Part shown: positions 22,779-31,073 of the stretch, piece after piece
How positions within the stretch are numbered: position 1 is the stretch's first letter
How the letters are laid out: each line of letters opens with the position of its first letter
Assembly (NCBI GenBank): GCA_003133385.1
Contig: PKXF01000004.1
Location: 1-38,307, forward strand
Direction of reading: 5' to 3'
Source of the DNA: Candidatus Saccharimonadota bacterium
GTDB lineage: Bacteria; Patescibacteriota; Saccharimonadia; Saccharimonadales; UBA4665
DNA length: 38,307 nt
Notes under the pieces: model-generated
What the model was told of the DNA's origin: nothing
Seen by the model: only the letters and a program-made list of their open reading frames with translations
Database searches by the model: none
Translations under genes and position numbers: made by a program

Positions 22779-23297
22779 ATGGCACTTAATAAAAAATCCG
22801 CGGCATATCTATCAAAGCACGTTGCTGCTTTACGTATTATTTTTGGACTGATATGGGGGATAGACGCTGCTTTCAAGTGGCAGCCGGCCTTCAAAAGCGG
22901 GTTCTTAGACCAGATCCAAGGTGCGGCTGTTGGACAACCTAGCTGGTTGCAGGGCTGGTTTAACTTCTGGATTCACTTGCTTGGGCATAACCCTCACTTA
23001 TTCGCATTCATTGTGGCCGTCGTAGAAAGCCTGATCGCCTTGGCCCTCATTTTCGGGATCGCCCGACGGGCTACTTACTTGTGGGCGGCGTTGTTTAGTC
23101 TGCTTATCTGGTCAATAGCTGAAGGTTTCGGCGGACCATATAGCGCTACATCAACCGACATCGGCACGGGCATTATCTATGCCATAGTATTCTTATCGCT
23201 ATATGGACTAGACCGGCTGGCAGGCCAGAGCAAATTGTCGTTGGATAACTACTTAAGCAAAAAGTTATCTTGGTGGCCAATCGTAGCTGAGCCTTAA
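22779..23297 (+). CDS. DoxX/DoxD-like membrane protein
   Basis: A 172-residue protein with four hydrophobic helices. The opening AALRIIFGLIWGIDAAFKWQ, the loop with WLQGWFNFWIHLLGHNP, and VVESLIALALIFGIARRATY fit the DoxX/TQO small-subunit family. Members take part in membrane redox or respond to thiol stress in some bacteria, though most are unassigned. It is convergent with the membrane gene at 23294, and the two stop codons share the bases TTAA. The nearby flavin operon makes a redox role possible but not shown. Confidence 0.75.
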   Translation: MALNKKSAAYLSKHVAALRIIFGLIWGIDAAFKWQPAFKSGFLDQIQGAAVGQPSWLQGWFNFWIHLLGHNPHLFAFIVAVVESLIALALIFGIARRATYLWAALFSLLIWSIAEGFGGPYSATSTDIGTGIIYAIVFLSLYGLDRLAGQSKLSLDNYLSKKLSWWPIVAEP

Positions 23298-23962
23298 AGG
23301 AGTTTACGAAAGGCCGGCAGTGACTGGTTGTTGACGCTGCAGCGCCAAGCTTGTTGCATGTGCGTCACTAAATGCGTAGGCGTTTGCACCCAACACTGTA
23401 CGCTATCGTGAAAAGCTATAATGAATAGTATGCCAAGGGCTATAACCGCCGGTATAATCACCGGCCATGAGTGTTTTACGTCTAAAACCCGCTTGAGCCA
23501 CGATGTTCTCCTATGCCTGATCAGATACAGCAAGTAGCTCGCACCGGCCAGCAGGAACGCTGTTAGCGGTAAGTATAGGACCCACAGCCCTAAAACAGGC
23601 CTTCGCCATAGCCAAGAGTTATACAAAGTATGGTTATTTATTGCCTTATCCAAGCCGTTAGCGGCGAGCGCAATGAAAAAAGGCAGCAGCAGCAAACCGC
23701 TAATAACGCTGGTGGTCTTTATATACGACGGGGTATCCTTCATATACACTCCGGAATATTGAATTTGTTGTTTGGCTATATTGAGCGGTAAATCAACCGC
23801 CACTTTGAGCCATATACGCGCCTTTGAACCGCTGCTTACGGAGTTGTCGAGCATGTCGGCGGTAGTTTGCAGTATTTGCCGGCCATACTCTTTACGGTAG
23901 CCGGCAGGGTAGAGACCGATCATCTTTGAATATATGGGAAACCTTTTATTCAACTTATCCAT
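23294..23962 (-). CDS. PadR-associated membrane protein
   Basis: A 222-residue protein. The soluble head with IGLYPAGYRKEYGRQILQTT resembles the permease-prefix domain that often accompanies PadR regulators. Three to four membrane helices follow (GLLLLPFFIALAA, GLWVLYLPLTAFLLAGASYL, WPVIIPAVIALGILFIIAFH). The ATG overlaps the end of the PadR gene by 13 nt, so the two are coupled. A His/Gln-rich tail contains two cysteines. Such pairs are thought to sense envelope stress, but the direct role is unknown. Confidence 0.7.
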   Translation of the reverse strand: MDKLNKRFPIYSKMIGLYPAGYRKEYGRQILQTTADMLDNSVSSGSKARIWLKVAVDLPLNIAKQQIQYSGVYMKDTPSYIKTTSVISGLLLLPFFIALAANGLDKAINNHTLYNSWLWRRPVLGLWVLYLPLTAFLLAGASYLLYLIRHRRTSWLKRVLDVKHSWPVIIPAVIALGILFIIAFHDSVQCWVQTPTHLVTHMQQAWRCSVNNQSLPAFRKLL

Positions 23963-24300
23963 GTCAGATCGCTCCCTAAGAACGCTTCAAATACTTTGCG
24001 CTGCCTAGCTATCTTCATGGTTTTATCAAAATATTCAAGTTCACCGTTGAGCCTGTCCCAACCTTTTTTGCTCAGCCGGTAGTATCGCCGCCTAATGTCA
24101 CTATCTGGGACTTCTTCTATATAATCATCTTCTTTCAGCTGTTTAATGGCGGTATACAGTGAGCCGGGGCCAAGCTTGATCTTACCTAACGAGTCGTCTT
24201 GCACTTGCTGCATTATTTCATAGCCATGGCGGGGCTTGAGGCTTAGGGCCATCAATATACTGAATGAGACCTGGGGCAATAAATTCATAGTCCGTTTCAT
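23950..24300 (-). CDS. PadR family transcriptional regulator
   Basis: A 116-residue winged-helix repressor. MALSLKPRHGYEIMQQVQDD is the PadR recognition region, GPGSLYTAIKQLKEDDYIEE the second helix and wing, and a short C-terminal helix serves dimerisation. The promoter's spacer holds a perfect 9-bp inverted repeat (24311-24331), so negative autoregulation is very likely. ATG comes 7 nt after the -10, giving a leaderless mRNA. It is transcribed in the same direction as the flavin operon ending at 24354 and overlaps the membrane gene downstream. Confidence 0.92.
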   Translation of the reverse strand: MKRTMNLLPQVSFSILMALSLKPRHGYEIMQQVQDDSLGKIKLGPGSLYTAIKQLKEDDYIEEVPDSDIRRRYYRLSKKGWDRLNGELEYFDKTMKIARQRKVFEAFLGSDLTWIS

Positions 24301-24307
24301 AGTACTT

Positions 24308-24337
24308 AATATATATCGTGTTACGATATATTGTCAA
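24308..24337 (-). promoter_or_regulatory. padR promoter with embedded palindromic operator
   Basis: On the minus strand TTGACA (24332-24337) and TATATT (24308-24313) are 18 nt apart. ATATATCGT-GTT-ACGATATAT (24311-24331) fills the spacer: 9-bp arms, 3-nt centre. A dimer bound there would block RNA polymerase. Confidence 0.8.
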
Positions 24338-24353
24338 CAGATATATATAAATT

Positions 24354-25880
24354 TCAGGCGTAACCGGGGAAAAAGTCTACCTTAATATTGTGGTGGCTGA
24401 CGCCTAATTCTCTAAGAATGTGCCGCATGGCGCTTACCATTGAGTGGGTTCCGGATATATAAAAGACCCGGTCGGCATAATCTGGTACGGCCTGTTTTAT
24501 TAAACCGCCGTTTATATAGCCGGCAATAGTATGGGAGCCGTCGCTAATTGTGGCATCGCGGTCAGTTACGTTATAGATGGTATTGACGCCAATAGCATTC
24601 CTAGCCTCCTCAAAAATATTTTTGTAGGCTATATCGGCTTCATTGCGCACCGAGTACAGCAAGGTGACCGCTCGACTATCGTTTTTGTCGGTTAAGTATT
24701 TGACCATGCTCCTAAAAGGCGTTATACCGATGCCGCCGGCAATAAAAACCAGTTTCTTGGCAGGATCCTTCGGCATAACAAAATCGCCCGCCAGCTGCGA
24801 GGCAACTATGTAGGTGTCCTTATCCATATCAAGCAGGGCATTTTTGTAACTGCTGCTTTTATCGTAAAACTTAACGCCGATTCTAAGATCGGGCTCAGTT
24901 GGCGATGAAGCTAGTGTGAAGTAGCGTCGGCTGCCGCGCGAGTCGTTTTTTTGATGCGCCAAGGTCCATTCCATGTATTGTCCCGGCCGATATTTGAATT
25001 TACGTTGCGGGCTGAAAACGAAATCTGCGCTATAGGTGGCAGTCTTGGACTTTTGCTTCAACCTCATGAAAAGCTTGGTTTTAGGGCTTACTAGATATGA
25101 AAAAACGTTGCCGGCGACCAATGCAAGTTCCGGCGAAGAGTAGAAGTTTAATACGTGTACCTGCGGGGGCAGCAGGCAGCCGACCAATACCGCGTACCAG
25201 GTTTGTTTTTTGGCGGTTGTCGGTGATGTAAGCGGCTCTGTCAACATTACAAATCCCAGGAAGAAAACCGCTGAGCTCAGAATCATATTGTGCAAGTTGG
25301 ACATAACACTAGCTTTAGTAAGCACAGAATATAAAATAGTCGAAAAGAACACGGCGCCAAAAAAACTTAGCACCATTTGCTCATGCCGTATTTTTCTCAT
25401 AATAAGAATACCGCCAGCCAGTACGAAGGGCAGCATGTAGGCTGTACCGATCCACCAGCTTGCCGTCTGTCTGGGGCCGAAAGCGGTCAGCACGACGGCA
25501 ATTGCCGCCGGGTTAAAGATATGTTTTTCCCGTATAGTCAATAAATACTTCGACCCCATAGCCAATCCTGACGCTGCCAGCAAAAACAAAATTCCGTATC
25601 CGGTGGGGTTTGGCGTAATAATTAGCGCCAGGATGAGGGCAGTGATAAGCGAAGATTCCGGGTTAGTCGGTGCATCGAAAATATATGAAAATACCTTATT
25701 AATAATCCAACAGGCACCGACTAATATAAGCGAGGAGATTACGATATAAAGCGGCTTATAATGAAGATCGCCAAAAGCACTAAGCGTAGCAGCTATAGCC
25801 AGCAAGGCTATTAAGTAGTACAGCAACAGCCGGTACATAGTGATACTGTCTATCAACTTGTCTAACGCTTTAAGCATCAT
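24354..25880 (-). CDS. NqrB/RnfD-like membrane domain fused to ferredoxin-NAD(P)+ reductase domain
   Basis: A fusion of about 508 residues. The first 270 or so hold about nine hydrophobic helices of the NqrB/RnfD type, with NPESSLITALILALII, FNPAAIAVVLTAFG and MLTEPLTSPTTAKKQ, the SPxT-bearing loop. The C-terminal 230 residues are an FNR module: RRYFTLASSP binds FAD, FIAGGIGITPFRSM binds NAD(P)H, and the protein ends VDFFPGYA. The design carries electrons from cytosolic NAD(P)H through FAD into the membrane. The start is set at ATG 25880 (GTG 25904 or ATG 25877 are possible); it overlaps apbE by 11 nt. With apbE and the FMN-binding gene it forms one operon. Confidence 0.87.
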   Translation of the reverse strand: MMLKALDKLIDSITMYRLLLYYLIALLAIAATLSAFGDLHYKPLYIVISSLILVGACWIINKVFSYIFDAPTNPESSLITALILALIITPNPTGYGILFLLAASGLAMGSKYLLTIREKHIFNPAAIAVVLTAFGPRQTASWWIGTAYMLPFVLAGGILIMRKIRHEQMVLSFFGAVFFSTILYSVLTKASVMSNLHNMILSSAVFFLGFVMLTEPLTSPTTAKKQTWYAVLVGCLLPPQVHVLNFYSSPELALVAGNVFSYLVSPKTKLFMRLKQKSKTATYSADFVFSPQRKFKYRPGQYMEWTLAHQKNDSRGSRRYFTLASSPTEPDLRIGVKFYDKSSSYKNALLDMDKDTYIVASQLAGDFVMPKDPAKKLVFIAGGIGITPFRSMVKYLTDKNDSRAVTLLYSVRNEADIAYKNIFEEARNAIGVNTIYNVTDRDATISDGSHTIAGYINGGLIKQAVPDYADRVFYISGTHSMVSAMRHILRELGVSHHNIKVDFFPGYA

Positions 25881-26613
25881 TCTCAACATAGCCTTCAAAA
25901 CCACTGGTATAGGTGGCTATTTTTTCTGAATTTACCATATAACCCTCTAGCCCGGGCGTCGCTTCGATGAAAGAAATACCGTTGTCGCCCATCGCGAAAG
26001 CAGCCGTAGCGTAACGGTCGGCTTCGTAGACATTATCAGCTATAACGCTCAGACTTTTTACGTTCGTTATCTCTTGGGCTATATTATGGGGGTTATAGAT
26101 ATGCTGCCCGCGAATATACGTCCCCGAGGTGGCCATGCCCTGATTATTGAGACGGACAGCTTTAATAATTTCATGTATGTCAAACGGGTTTCTTATGCCC
26201 ACGGCCCAAGGTTGCCCCCCGGGGTTCATGCCTTGGGCCTGGATGTCGCCGCCGGCCTCTATATAAAAATTCTTTAGGCCTTTGTCCAGAAGCATCTGTG
26301 CGGCATTATTGACAGACCAGCCTTTGACTAAACCCGAAGGATCGAGTTTGCCTTGGTAGTGAATATCAAAGTAGCCTTTAGTCAGCCTTTTGGTCTCCTC
26401 GCATAAGTCCAAAACAGCCTTCATTTGCGGGCTCCATTGTTTTTTAGGCAAACCCTTGTTAATTTTAGAGATTTCACTGGTCGTCTTATAGGTACTGAAT
26501 CGCTCATCGACACTTTTGAAGTATTTAAAAACGCTATCAAGATCACTGCCGGAAATTGTATCTACAACCTCTACGGTTATTGGCATGCCCATTATTATTT
26601 TGGTTTTTTTCAT
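25870..26613 (-). CDS. apbE: FAD:protein FMN transferase, ApbE family
   Basis: ApbE attaches FMN from FAD to a threonine of target proteins. The 247 residues begin straight at MKKTKIIMGMPITVEVV, at the catalytic domain, without the lipoprotein or Tat/Sec signal of typical ApbE (about 330 residues). Family blocks are KLDPSGLVKGWSVNNA, FYIEAGGDIQAQG, SGTYIRGQHIYNPHN and YEADRYATAAFAMG. The gene sits between the likely acceptor (26626-27138, 12 nt upstream) and the NqrB-FNR fusion. The missing signal suggests work in the cytosol before export, or an unrecognised route out. Confidence 0.92.
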   Translation of the reverse strand: MKKTKIIMGMPITVEVVDTISGSDLDSVFKYFKSVDERFSTYKTTSEISKINKGLPKKQWSPQMKAVLDLCEETKRLTKGYFDIHYQGKLDPSGLVKGWSVNNAAQMLLDKGLKNFYIEAGGDIQAQGMNPGGQPWAVGIRNPFDIHEIIKAVRLNNQGMATSGTYIRGQHIYNPHNIAQEITNVKSLSVIADNVYEADRYATAAFAMGDNGISFIEATPGLEGYMVNSEKIATYTSGFEGYVENDA

Positions 26614-26625
26614 TAACTCCTCTTT

Positions 26626-27138
26626 TTATGCCTGGGACAATGCCGAAGTGAGTGACTGGACAAAGGCCTGGGAAGTAAAGGTCGCTCCTGAAATTAACTG
26701 GACGTTTGGACTTTGGGCCTGGATGGCTTCCTGCTGCAAGTAGGGCATGGCTTGCTGGTTAATAGCTACTGAAGTTGAGTGCGTATTCGGGTATTGCAGG
26801 AACTTAACGTTAGTTATCTTGCCGCCGGATACAGTGACAGAGACCTGAACGTTACCGTAATAGGCATCGGCTACACTGCCGGTATACGTGCCGTCTTTGT
26901 ACTTGCCGCTAGTCGAAGTTGACGTTGGAGGTGGGCTAGCAGTAGTCGAGCTGCCCGTATTGCCGGATGGGGTGGTAGAGCTGCTGCCCGAAGGCGGCGT
27001 AGAACTACTGGGCGTCGAGCCGCTGGCAACCAGCGATGACGGCTTCGCGAGAACAGGGGATTGGTGGCGGATGCCGGCGCTGTAAATTAGGAAAATACCC
27101 AGTACGGCCAGGCTAAGCATAAATTTTTTTATGAGCAT
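26626..27138 (-). CDS. Extracytosolic FMN-binding domain protein
   Basis: A 170-residue protein with a membrane anchor or signal (KKFMLSLAVLGIFLIYSAG, 4-22), a Ser/Thr/Pro/Gly linker of about 55 residues (33-77, rich in SSSTPP repeats) and an FMN-binding domain (79-170). The domain has YKDGTYTGSVADAYYGNVQV and the flavinylation site LISGATFTSQAF, with Thr153 as the probable FMN acceptor. It resembles the RnfG/NqrC domain. AAGGA lies 11 nt before ATG. As first gene of the operon it should be the extracytosolic flavin carrier that accepts electrons from the NqrB-FNR protein and passes them to an unknown partner. Confidence 0.92.
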   Translation of the reverse strand: MLIKKFMLSLAVLGIFLIYSAGIRHQSPVLAKPSSLVASGSTPSSSTPPSGSSSTTPSGNTGSSTTASPPPTSTSTSGKYKDGTYTGSVADAYYGNVQVSVTVSGGKITNVKFLQYPNTHSTSVAINQQAMPYLQQEAIQAQSPNVQLISGATFTSQAFVQSLTSALSQA

Positions 27139-27292
27139 AACTACTTATCCTTTTTAACTCGCTGCCATTTTCGCACTTTTTGCTGTGAATTTTCTGATTT
27201 AGGCAAACTAAACTTAGTCCGCGCAAACAGGGTAGCAAAGGTAATGAACAGCAAGCGCTCGAGTGGCTAAGCTACTAGATAATTCAACCCCG

Positions 27293-28018
27293 TTATGCTT
27301 GTTTCCTCTTCCTGGCGTCAATATGAACTTTTTGGGCTAAACTATCGTCCAGCGGGGCCAATTTCTCTGAATCTTCACCTCTGTTAATAAGGGCGTGGCT
27401 AATAAGAGCATCGGCCAGAACCGGATTCTTTGGCAAGAGCGCGCCGTGCAAGTAAGTACCGTAAATATTCTTGGTAACCGCTCCTTCGTTATGGCCCGAC
27501 GGGTCATTGCCATAGCCTAACTTGACTTTGCCAAATGGTGTCTGGGAAGGCTCAAGAACCGTCTTCCCGCTATGGTTTTCAAAACCGATTAGCTCGCCAA
27601 ATTCGGTCTCGGTGATAATATTGCCAATCATGCGTTTGCCAATTCCTATAGTCTCGGCATCAAAAATACCAATACCGGCCAGCTCTTGGTTATCGGCCGT
27701 AACAAAGCGCTTGCCGAATAACTGGTAAAGGCCGCAGACCATGAGCATAGGCACGTTATTATCTGCCAGCTGGTGTAGGCCGCCGCCGATGCGAAGCAAA
27801 TCGGCGTGTATAGTAAGTTGCCCGGTATCTTGCCCCCCTCCGCCGACAATGATGTCGACATTCTTTGGCAGACTATCGCCAATTTTGTGATAGAGCACAT
27901 TAGCCTCAAGACCGCGCCATTCCAGGCGTCGCACCAAGGCTAAAACATTGCCATAGTCACCATAAAAATTCATCTCATCAGGATATAAATACAATATTTT
28001 CAGCGGGCTTTTTTTCAT
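27293..28018 (-). CDS. gatD: Lipid II isoglutaminyl synthase, glutaminase subunit GatD
   Basis: GatD supplies ammonia from glutamine to MurT for amidating the D-glutamate of lipid II. The 241-residue class I glutaminase domain has GGGGQDTGQ (59-67), the catalytic Cys95 in MVCGLYQLFG and His191 in GTYLHGALL. The start overlaps the end of murT by 4 nt (ATGA). Amidated peptidoglycan is typical of Gram-positive-type walls; here it fits the single-membrane envelope of Saccharibacteria. No promoter of its own. Confidence 0.93.
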   Translation of the reverse strand: MKKSPLKILYLYPDEMNFYGDYGNVLALVRRLEWRGLEANVLYHKIGDSLPKNVDIIVGGGGQDTGQLTIHADLLRIGGGLHQLADNNVPMLMVCGLYQLFGKRFVTADNQELAGIGIFDAETIGIGKRMIGNIITETEFGELIGFENHSGKTVLEPSQTPFGKVKLGYGNDPSGHNEGAVTKNIYGTYLHGALLPKNPVLADALISHALINRGEDSEKLAPLDDSLAQKVHIDARKRKQA

Positions 28019-29295
28019 AAGCCGGGCCCCATAACGGCAGTCTTCTTAAGGATAGCCCGGATGGCGAGCATAGCTGTATAGGTACAAAATACGCGGCGTG
28101 GCAAGGATGAGCTCGCGTTAAGTAAACTTGCGAGCGCCAGTTCCAGGTTAATCTCGGTCTTGCTAAGCTCGATGTTGTCATACTTTAAACGAAGTGCCAT
28201 ATCATTAGCCCGGATGCCGGATGCCACATAAATATGCGGACTGTAGCCCGAGAAGTCAACGTCCCATAGCCACGATACGTCCCGGCCGTCAGCATGATTA
28301 TCATTAATTGCAATCATGGTTAACGCTTCGCTAGCGTGGGAAGCCAAACCTTGCCGGAAGCTGCTGGGATTTTTGACCAGTATAAGCTCCAGCCAGTGCT
28401 CGCCAACTTTGATCGATTCACCGCGTCCAAACGCCGGCTCGATATGTTTAAGGGACTCTAGCCAACCCGCAACACTGACTTTAGGCATTACCATATTGGC
28501 GATGGTGAGTGCGGCAGCCGCATTGTGAAAATTATATTGTCCTTTCAGCTTCAAACGCACCTCGTGGATGTGTCCGCCTATCCTATAACTAACTTGTTGG
28601 TCTTGAAAGTCATTCAGCATGACCGTCAGCTGGGTACGGTGGGACTTTGGCGGAGTGGCAGTAAAAACTTTCATAAGCTCGGCGTCTGTAGGGAAAAGCT
28701 GACGCAAATTAGGCTTGACGCCGTAATAGGCGACGGGAACCTTTAAACCGTAGCCGATAGCCACAAGCTCCGGCTCGTCGCCGTTAATTACACAGCCATT
28801 GGTCGCAGATTGCAGTATGGAAGCAAGCATCTTTGTGGTTACCGCTAGTTCGCCAAAACGGTCTAATTGATCCCGCATAACGTTAAGGGCTACGACGTAT
28901 TGCGGCTTGACACGCTCAACAAATAACCGGCCGTAGGCTTCATCAAGCTCTAAAACCGCAATGTCCTTATGTAGAGCCCTGTCCTTCAGCTTATAATCGC
29001 TGACGATGGTAGCAATAATGCCCCGCATAAAGTTGCTGCCTGACGCGTTGGTGAGCACACGCTTACCCTGCGAAGTTAGTAGTTCGCTAATGATCTTGGT
29101 AGTCGTAGTTTTGCCATTGGTACCGACAACTACGATAACCCCGTCGTCTAAACTGCCTAGCACCTCATTTATAAACTGCGGCATAATTTTCTCAATAACC
29201 AGGCCAGGCAGTGCTGAGCCGCCATGACCGACTAGCCGACTTAGGCCCCTAACAAGCTTTCCGATAAGTATTGCGACTAAAACACGCCTTTTCAT
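28015..29295 (-). CDS. murT: Lipid II isoglutaminyl synthase, Mur ligase-like subunit MurT
   Basis: MurT activates the alpha-carboxyl of D-iGlu in lipid II with ATP and uses ammonia from GatD. The 426 residues contain the P-loop VVVGTNGKTTTTK (55-67), ELDEAYG, NVMRDQLDRFGE and the C-terminal block NDNHADGRDVSWLWDVDFSG, which carries the catalytic Asp in known MurT. The Cys4 zinc ribbon usually inserted in the middle domain is absent: the stretch after VINGDEPELVAIG has no cysteine pair. ATG 29295 is chosen over the in-frame TTG at 29301; TATACT on the minus strand (29304-29309) ends 8 nt upstream with no Shine-Dalgarno. Confidence 0.93.
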   Translation of the reverse strand: MKRRVLVAILIGKLVRGLSRLVGHGGSALPGLVIEKIMPQFINEVLGSLDDGVIVVVGTNGKTTTTKIISELLTSQGKRVLTNASGSNFMRGIIATIVSDYKLKDRALHKDIAVLELDEAYGRLFVERVKPQYVVALNVMRDQLDRFGELAVTTKMLASILQSATNGCVINGDEPELVAIGYGLKVPVAYYGVKPNLRQLFPTDAELMKVFTATPPKSHRTQLTVMLNDFQDQQVSYRIGGHIHEVRLKLKGQYNFHNAAAALTIANMVMPKVSVAGWLESLKHIEPAFGRGESIKVGEHWLELILVKNPSSFRQGLASHASEALTMIAINDNHADGRDVSWLWDVDFSGYSPHIYVASGIRANDMALRLKYDNIELSKTEINLELALASLLNASSSLPRRVFCTYTAMLAIRAILKKTAVMGPGL

Positions 29296-29303
29296 ATGCA
29301 ACC

Positions 29304-29309
29304 AGTATA
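29304..29309 (-). promoter_or_regulatory. -10 element of murT-gatD
   Basis: TATACT on the minus strand, 8 nt before ATG at 29295; predicts a leaderless operon transcript. Confidence 0.55.
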
Positions 29310-29387
29310 CCTAAAATTGTTAATCACATAAGTTACTATTTAATCCCCGGTGGCTACTTTAGTTCTCGGAGACCGCCATAAAAGGCC

Positions 29388-30377
29388 TCAGGACAAGGGC
29401 AGTTTAATATGAACTGAAGTGCCCTTACGCTCCTTGCTGTGCACTACGATAGAGCCGCCGTGCCGCTCGACTATCTCTTGGGCTAGAGGCAAGCCCAGGC
29501 CATACCCCGTGGCTTTTTTCTGATTAGCGCTGACGTTTTTGGACCTGTAGAAACGTTCAAAGATATGCGGTAGGTCGCTGGCTGGTATACCAAGGCCCTC
29601 ATCTTTAATAACTATAATGGCTTGCCGGTTTTTCTTGGACAGCGACAGCTGGATCTTGCTTTTGGGCTTGCTATATTTAATAGCGTTATCAAGGACTATG
29701 GTTATGAGTTGGTGCAGTCCCTGGAATTCGCCCCTAACCCGAACCGGGCTGGTTTTTGCCTCAAGTTTAAGCTTGTTATCATCCATTCTTTTTTCGAAGC
29801 TGGTTAGGACTTCTTGGGTAAGACTTTGAAGCTCAATGACTTCTACTTTACTTACTGAGCGGCTGTCATGGCGCGATATTTCAAGCAGGTGGCTAGTCAA
29901 TTTATCCAATTTGGCTATATCCGTTAGATTGTCTTGCAATGTCTTGCGCAAGGACACCGCATCATTGGGTGCCTTCATCAATGAAGCTTCGGTAGCAGCC
30001 TTCATAGCCGTTAGGGGAGTACGAAGTTCGTGGCTGGCATCGGCCGTAAAACGAATCTGCGTCTGATGAGCCTCCTGTATAGGCCGCAGGGTTCTTTTGG
30101 CTAGCAGGTAACTTGTCAAGGTGGAGCCAATTAACACAAACACGTTAAAGTAAATAAGATTTTCTAACAAATGCCGTGAATGTATATCAAGCTCGTGTGA
30201 TGAAATATTACTGCGATCATCTCTATCATTGTCGCGCAGTAACTGATATTGAGTATGTAGAGCCTCGCCGAGTTCTTCGGTACTAAAGTGATAAAGTATG
30301 CCGCTAAAAAGCAAGCTCAGACCCATAACGAGCAGGACGTACCACAGCGTTAGCTTAACCGTGGCGGACTTAAACAT
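29388..30377 (-). CDS. Sensor histidine kinase
   Basis: A 329-residue membrane kinase. Two hydrophobic helices (about 9-30 and 74-93) enclose a small extracytosolic loop of about 43 residues, rich in Asp and Arg (RDNDRDDRSN). The phosphoacceptor is His116 in TADASHELRTPLTAM, and the N, G1, F and G2 boxes read VLDNAIKYS, IKDEGLGIP, FERFYR and GYGLGLPLA. The stop/start overlap with the response regulator is TGATG, so the two are translated together. The small sensor loop suggests a membrane or envelope signal. Regulated genes cannot be named; the next genes downstream are murT-gatD. Confidence 0.95.
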   Translation of the reverse strand: MFKSATVKLTLWYVLLVMGLSLLFSGILYHFSTEELGEALHTQYQLLRDNDRDDRSNISSHELDIHSRHLLENLIYFNVFVLIGSTLTSYLLAKRTLRPIQEAHQTQIRFTADASHELRTPLTAMKAATEASLMKAPNDAVSLRKTLQDNLTDIAKLDKLTSHLLEISRHDSRSVSKVEVIELQSLTQEVLTSFEKRMDDNKLKLEAKTSPVRVRGEFQGLHQLITIVLDNAIKYSKPKSKIQLSLSKKNRQAIIVIKDEGLGIPASDLPHIFERFYRSKNVSANQKKATGYGLGLPLAQEIVERHGGSIVVHSKERKGTSVHIKLPLS

Positions 30378-31060
30378 CAGCCGGTTTTCCCCAATCTATA
30401 GCCAAAGCCATGTACTGTCTGAACTAAAGCAGGCTTATCCGGAAAAGCCTTGTCGATTTTCTTCCTTAGGTAACCCATATATACTTCTACGGTATTCGGA
30501 ACGACCAGGCTGTCTCCGTCCCATACGTGGCTAATAATCTTGTCCTTGGAAAGCGTCTGTCCCTTGTTGTATAAAAGATAAACCAACAGCTTAAATTCGC
30601 GGGCCGATAATTTAAGGTTTTTGCCGCCGCGCCGAACCACGAATTGCTCGACATCCACTTCCAGATCCTCCAGCTTTATAATCGGGCCAAGCGACAGCGG
30701 GGAACGGCGCAGTAAGACTTGAACGCGTACTATTAGCTCCTTCATTGAAAAAGGCTTGACCAGATAATCATCGGCACCTGAGCGAAGGCCGTGTACTTTA
30801 TCATCGACCTCGCCGCGGGCCGTCAACATAAGTATCGGCGTATGGACACCGGCTTCTCGCACTTTGATGCAGACCTCATCACCCTCCATGCTACCTGGCA
30901 ACATTCTATCTAAGATTACAATGTCATAATCCGGGTCGATTGCGGCCGCCAGGCCACTGTCGGCATCGCCCACTATATCGACAGCAAAGTTGTGCATCTC
31001 CATGGCAGTCTTAATAGCCCCAGCAATCCGCGTCTCATCTTCTACAATAAGCAGTCTCAT
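30377..31060 (-). CDS. OmpR/PhoB family response regulator
   Basis: A 227-residue regulator with an N-terminal receiver and C-terminal winged helix. The acidic pocket is VEDE, the phosphoacceptor is Asp51 in VILDRMLPG, and the switch Thr and Lys are in MLTARG and VKPFS. The DNA-binding part has REFKLLVYLL and VEVYMGYLRKKID. ATTGTA on the plus strand (31068-31073) is TACAAT on the minus, 7 nt before ATG, without Shine-Dalgarno. It leads the kinase gene. Confidence 0.96.
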   Translation of the reverse strand: MRLLIVEDETRIAGAIKTAMEMHNFAVDIVGDADSGLAAAIDPDYDIVILDRMLPGSMEGDEVCIKVREAGVHTPILMLTARGEVDDKVHGLRSGADDYLVKPFSMKELIVRVQVLLRRSPLSLGPIIKLEDLEVDVEQFVVRRGGKNLKLSAREFKLLVYLLYNKGQTLSKDKIISHVWDGDSLVVPNTVEVYMGYLRKKIDKAFPDKPALVQTVHGFGYRLGKTG

Positions 31061-31067
31061 CCTAGTT

Positions 31068-31073
31068 ATTGTA
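31068..31073 (-). promoter_or_regulatory. -10 element of the two-component operon
   Basis: TACAAT on the minus strand, 7 nt before ATG at 31060; leaderless transcript predicted. Confidence 0.45.
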
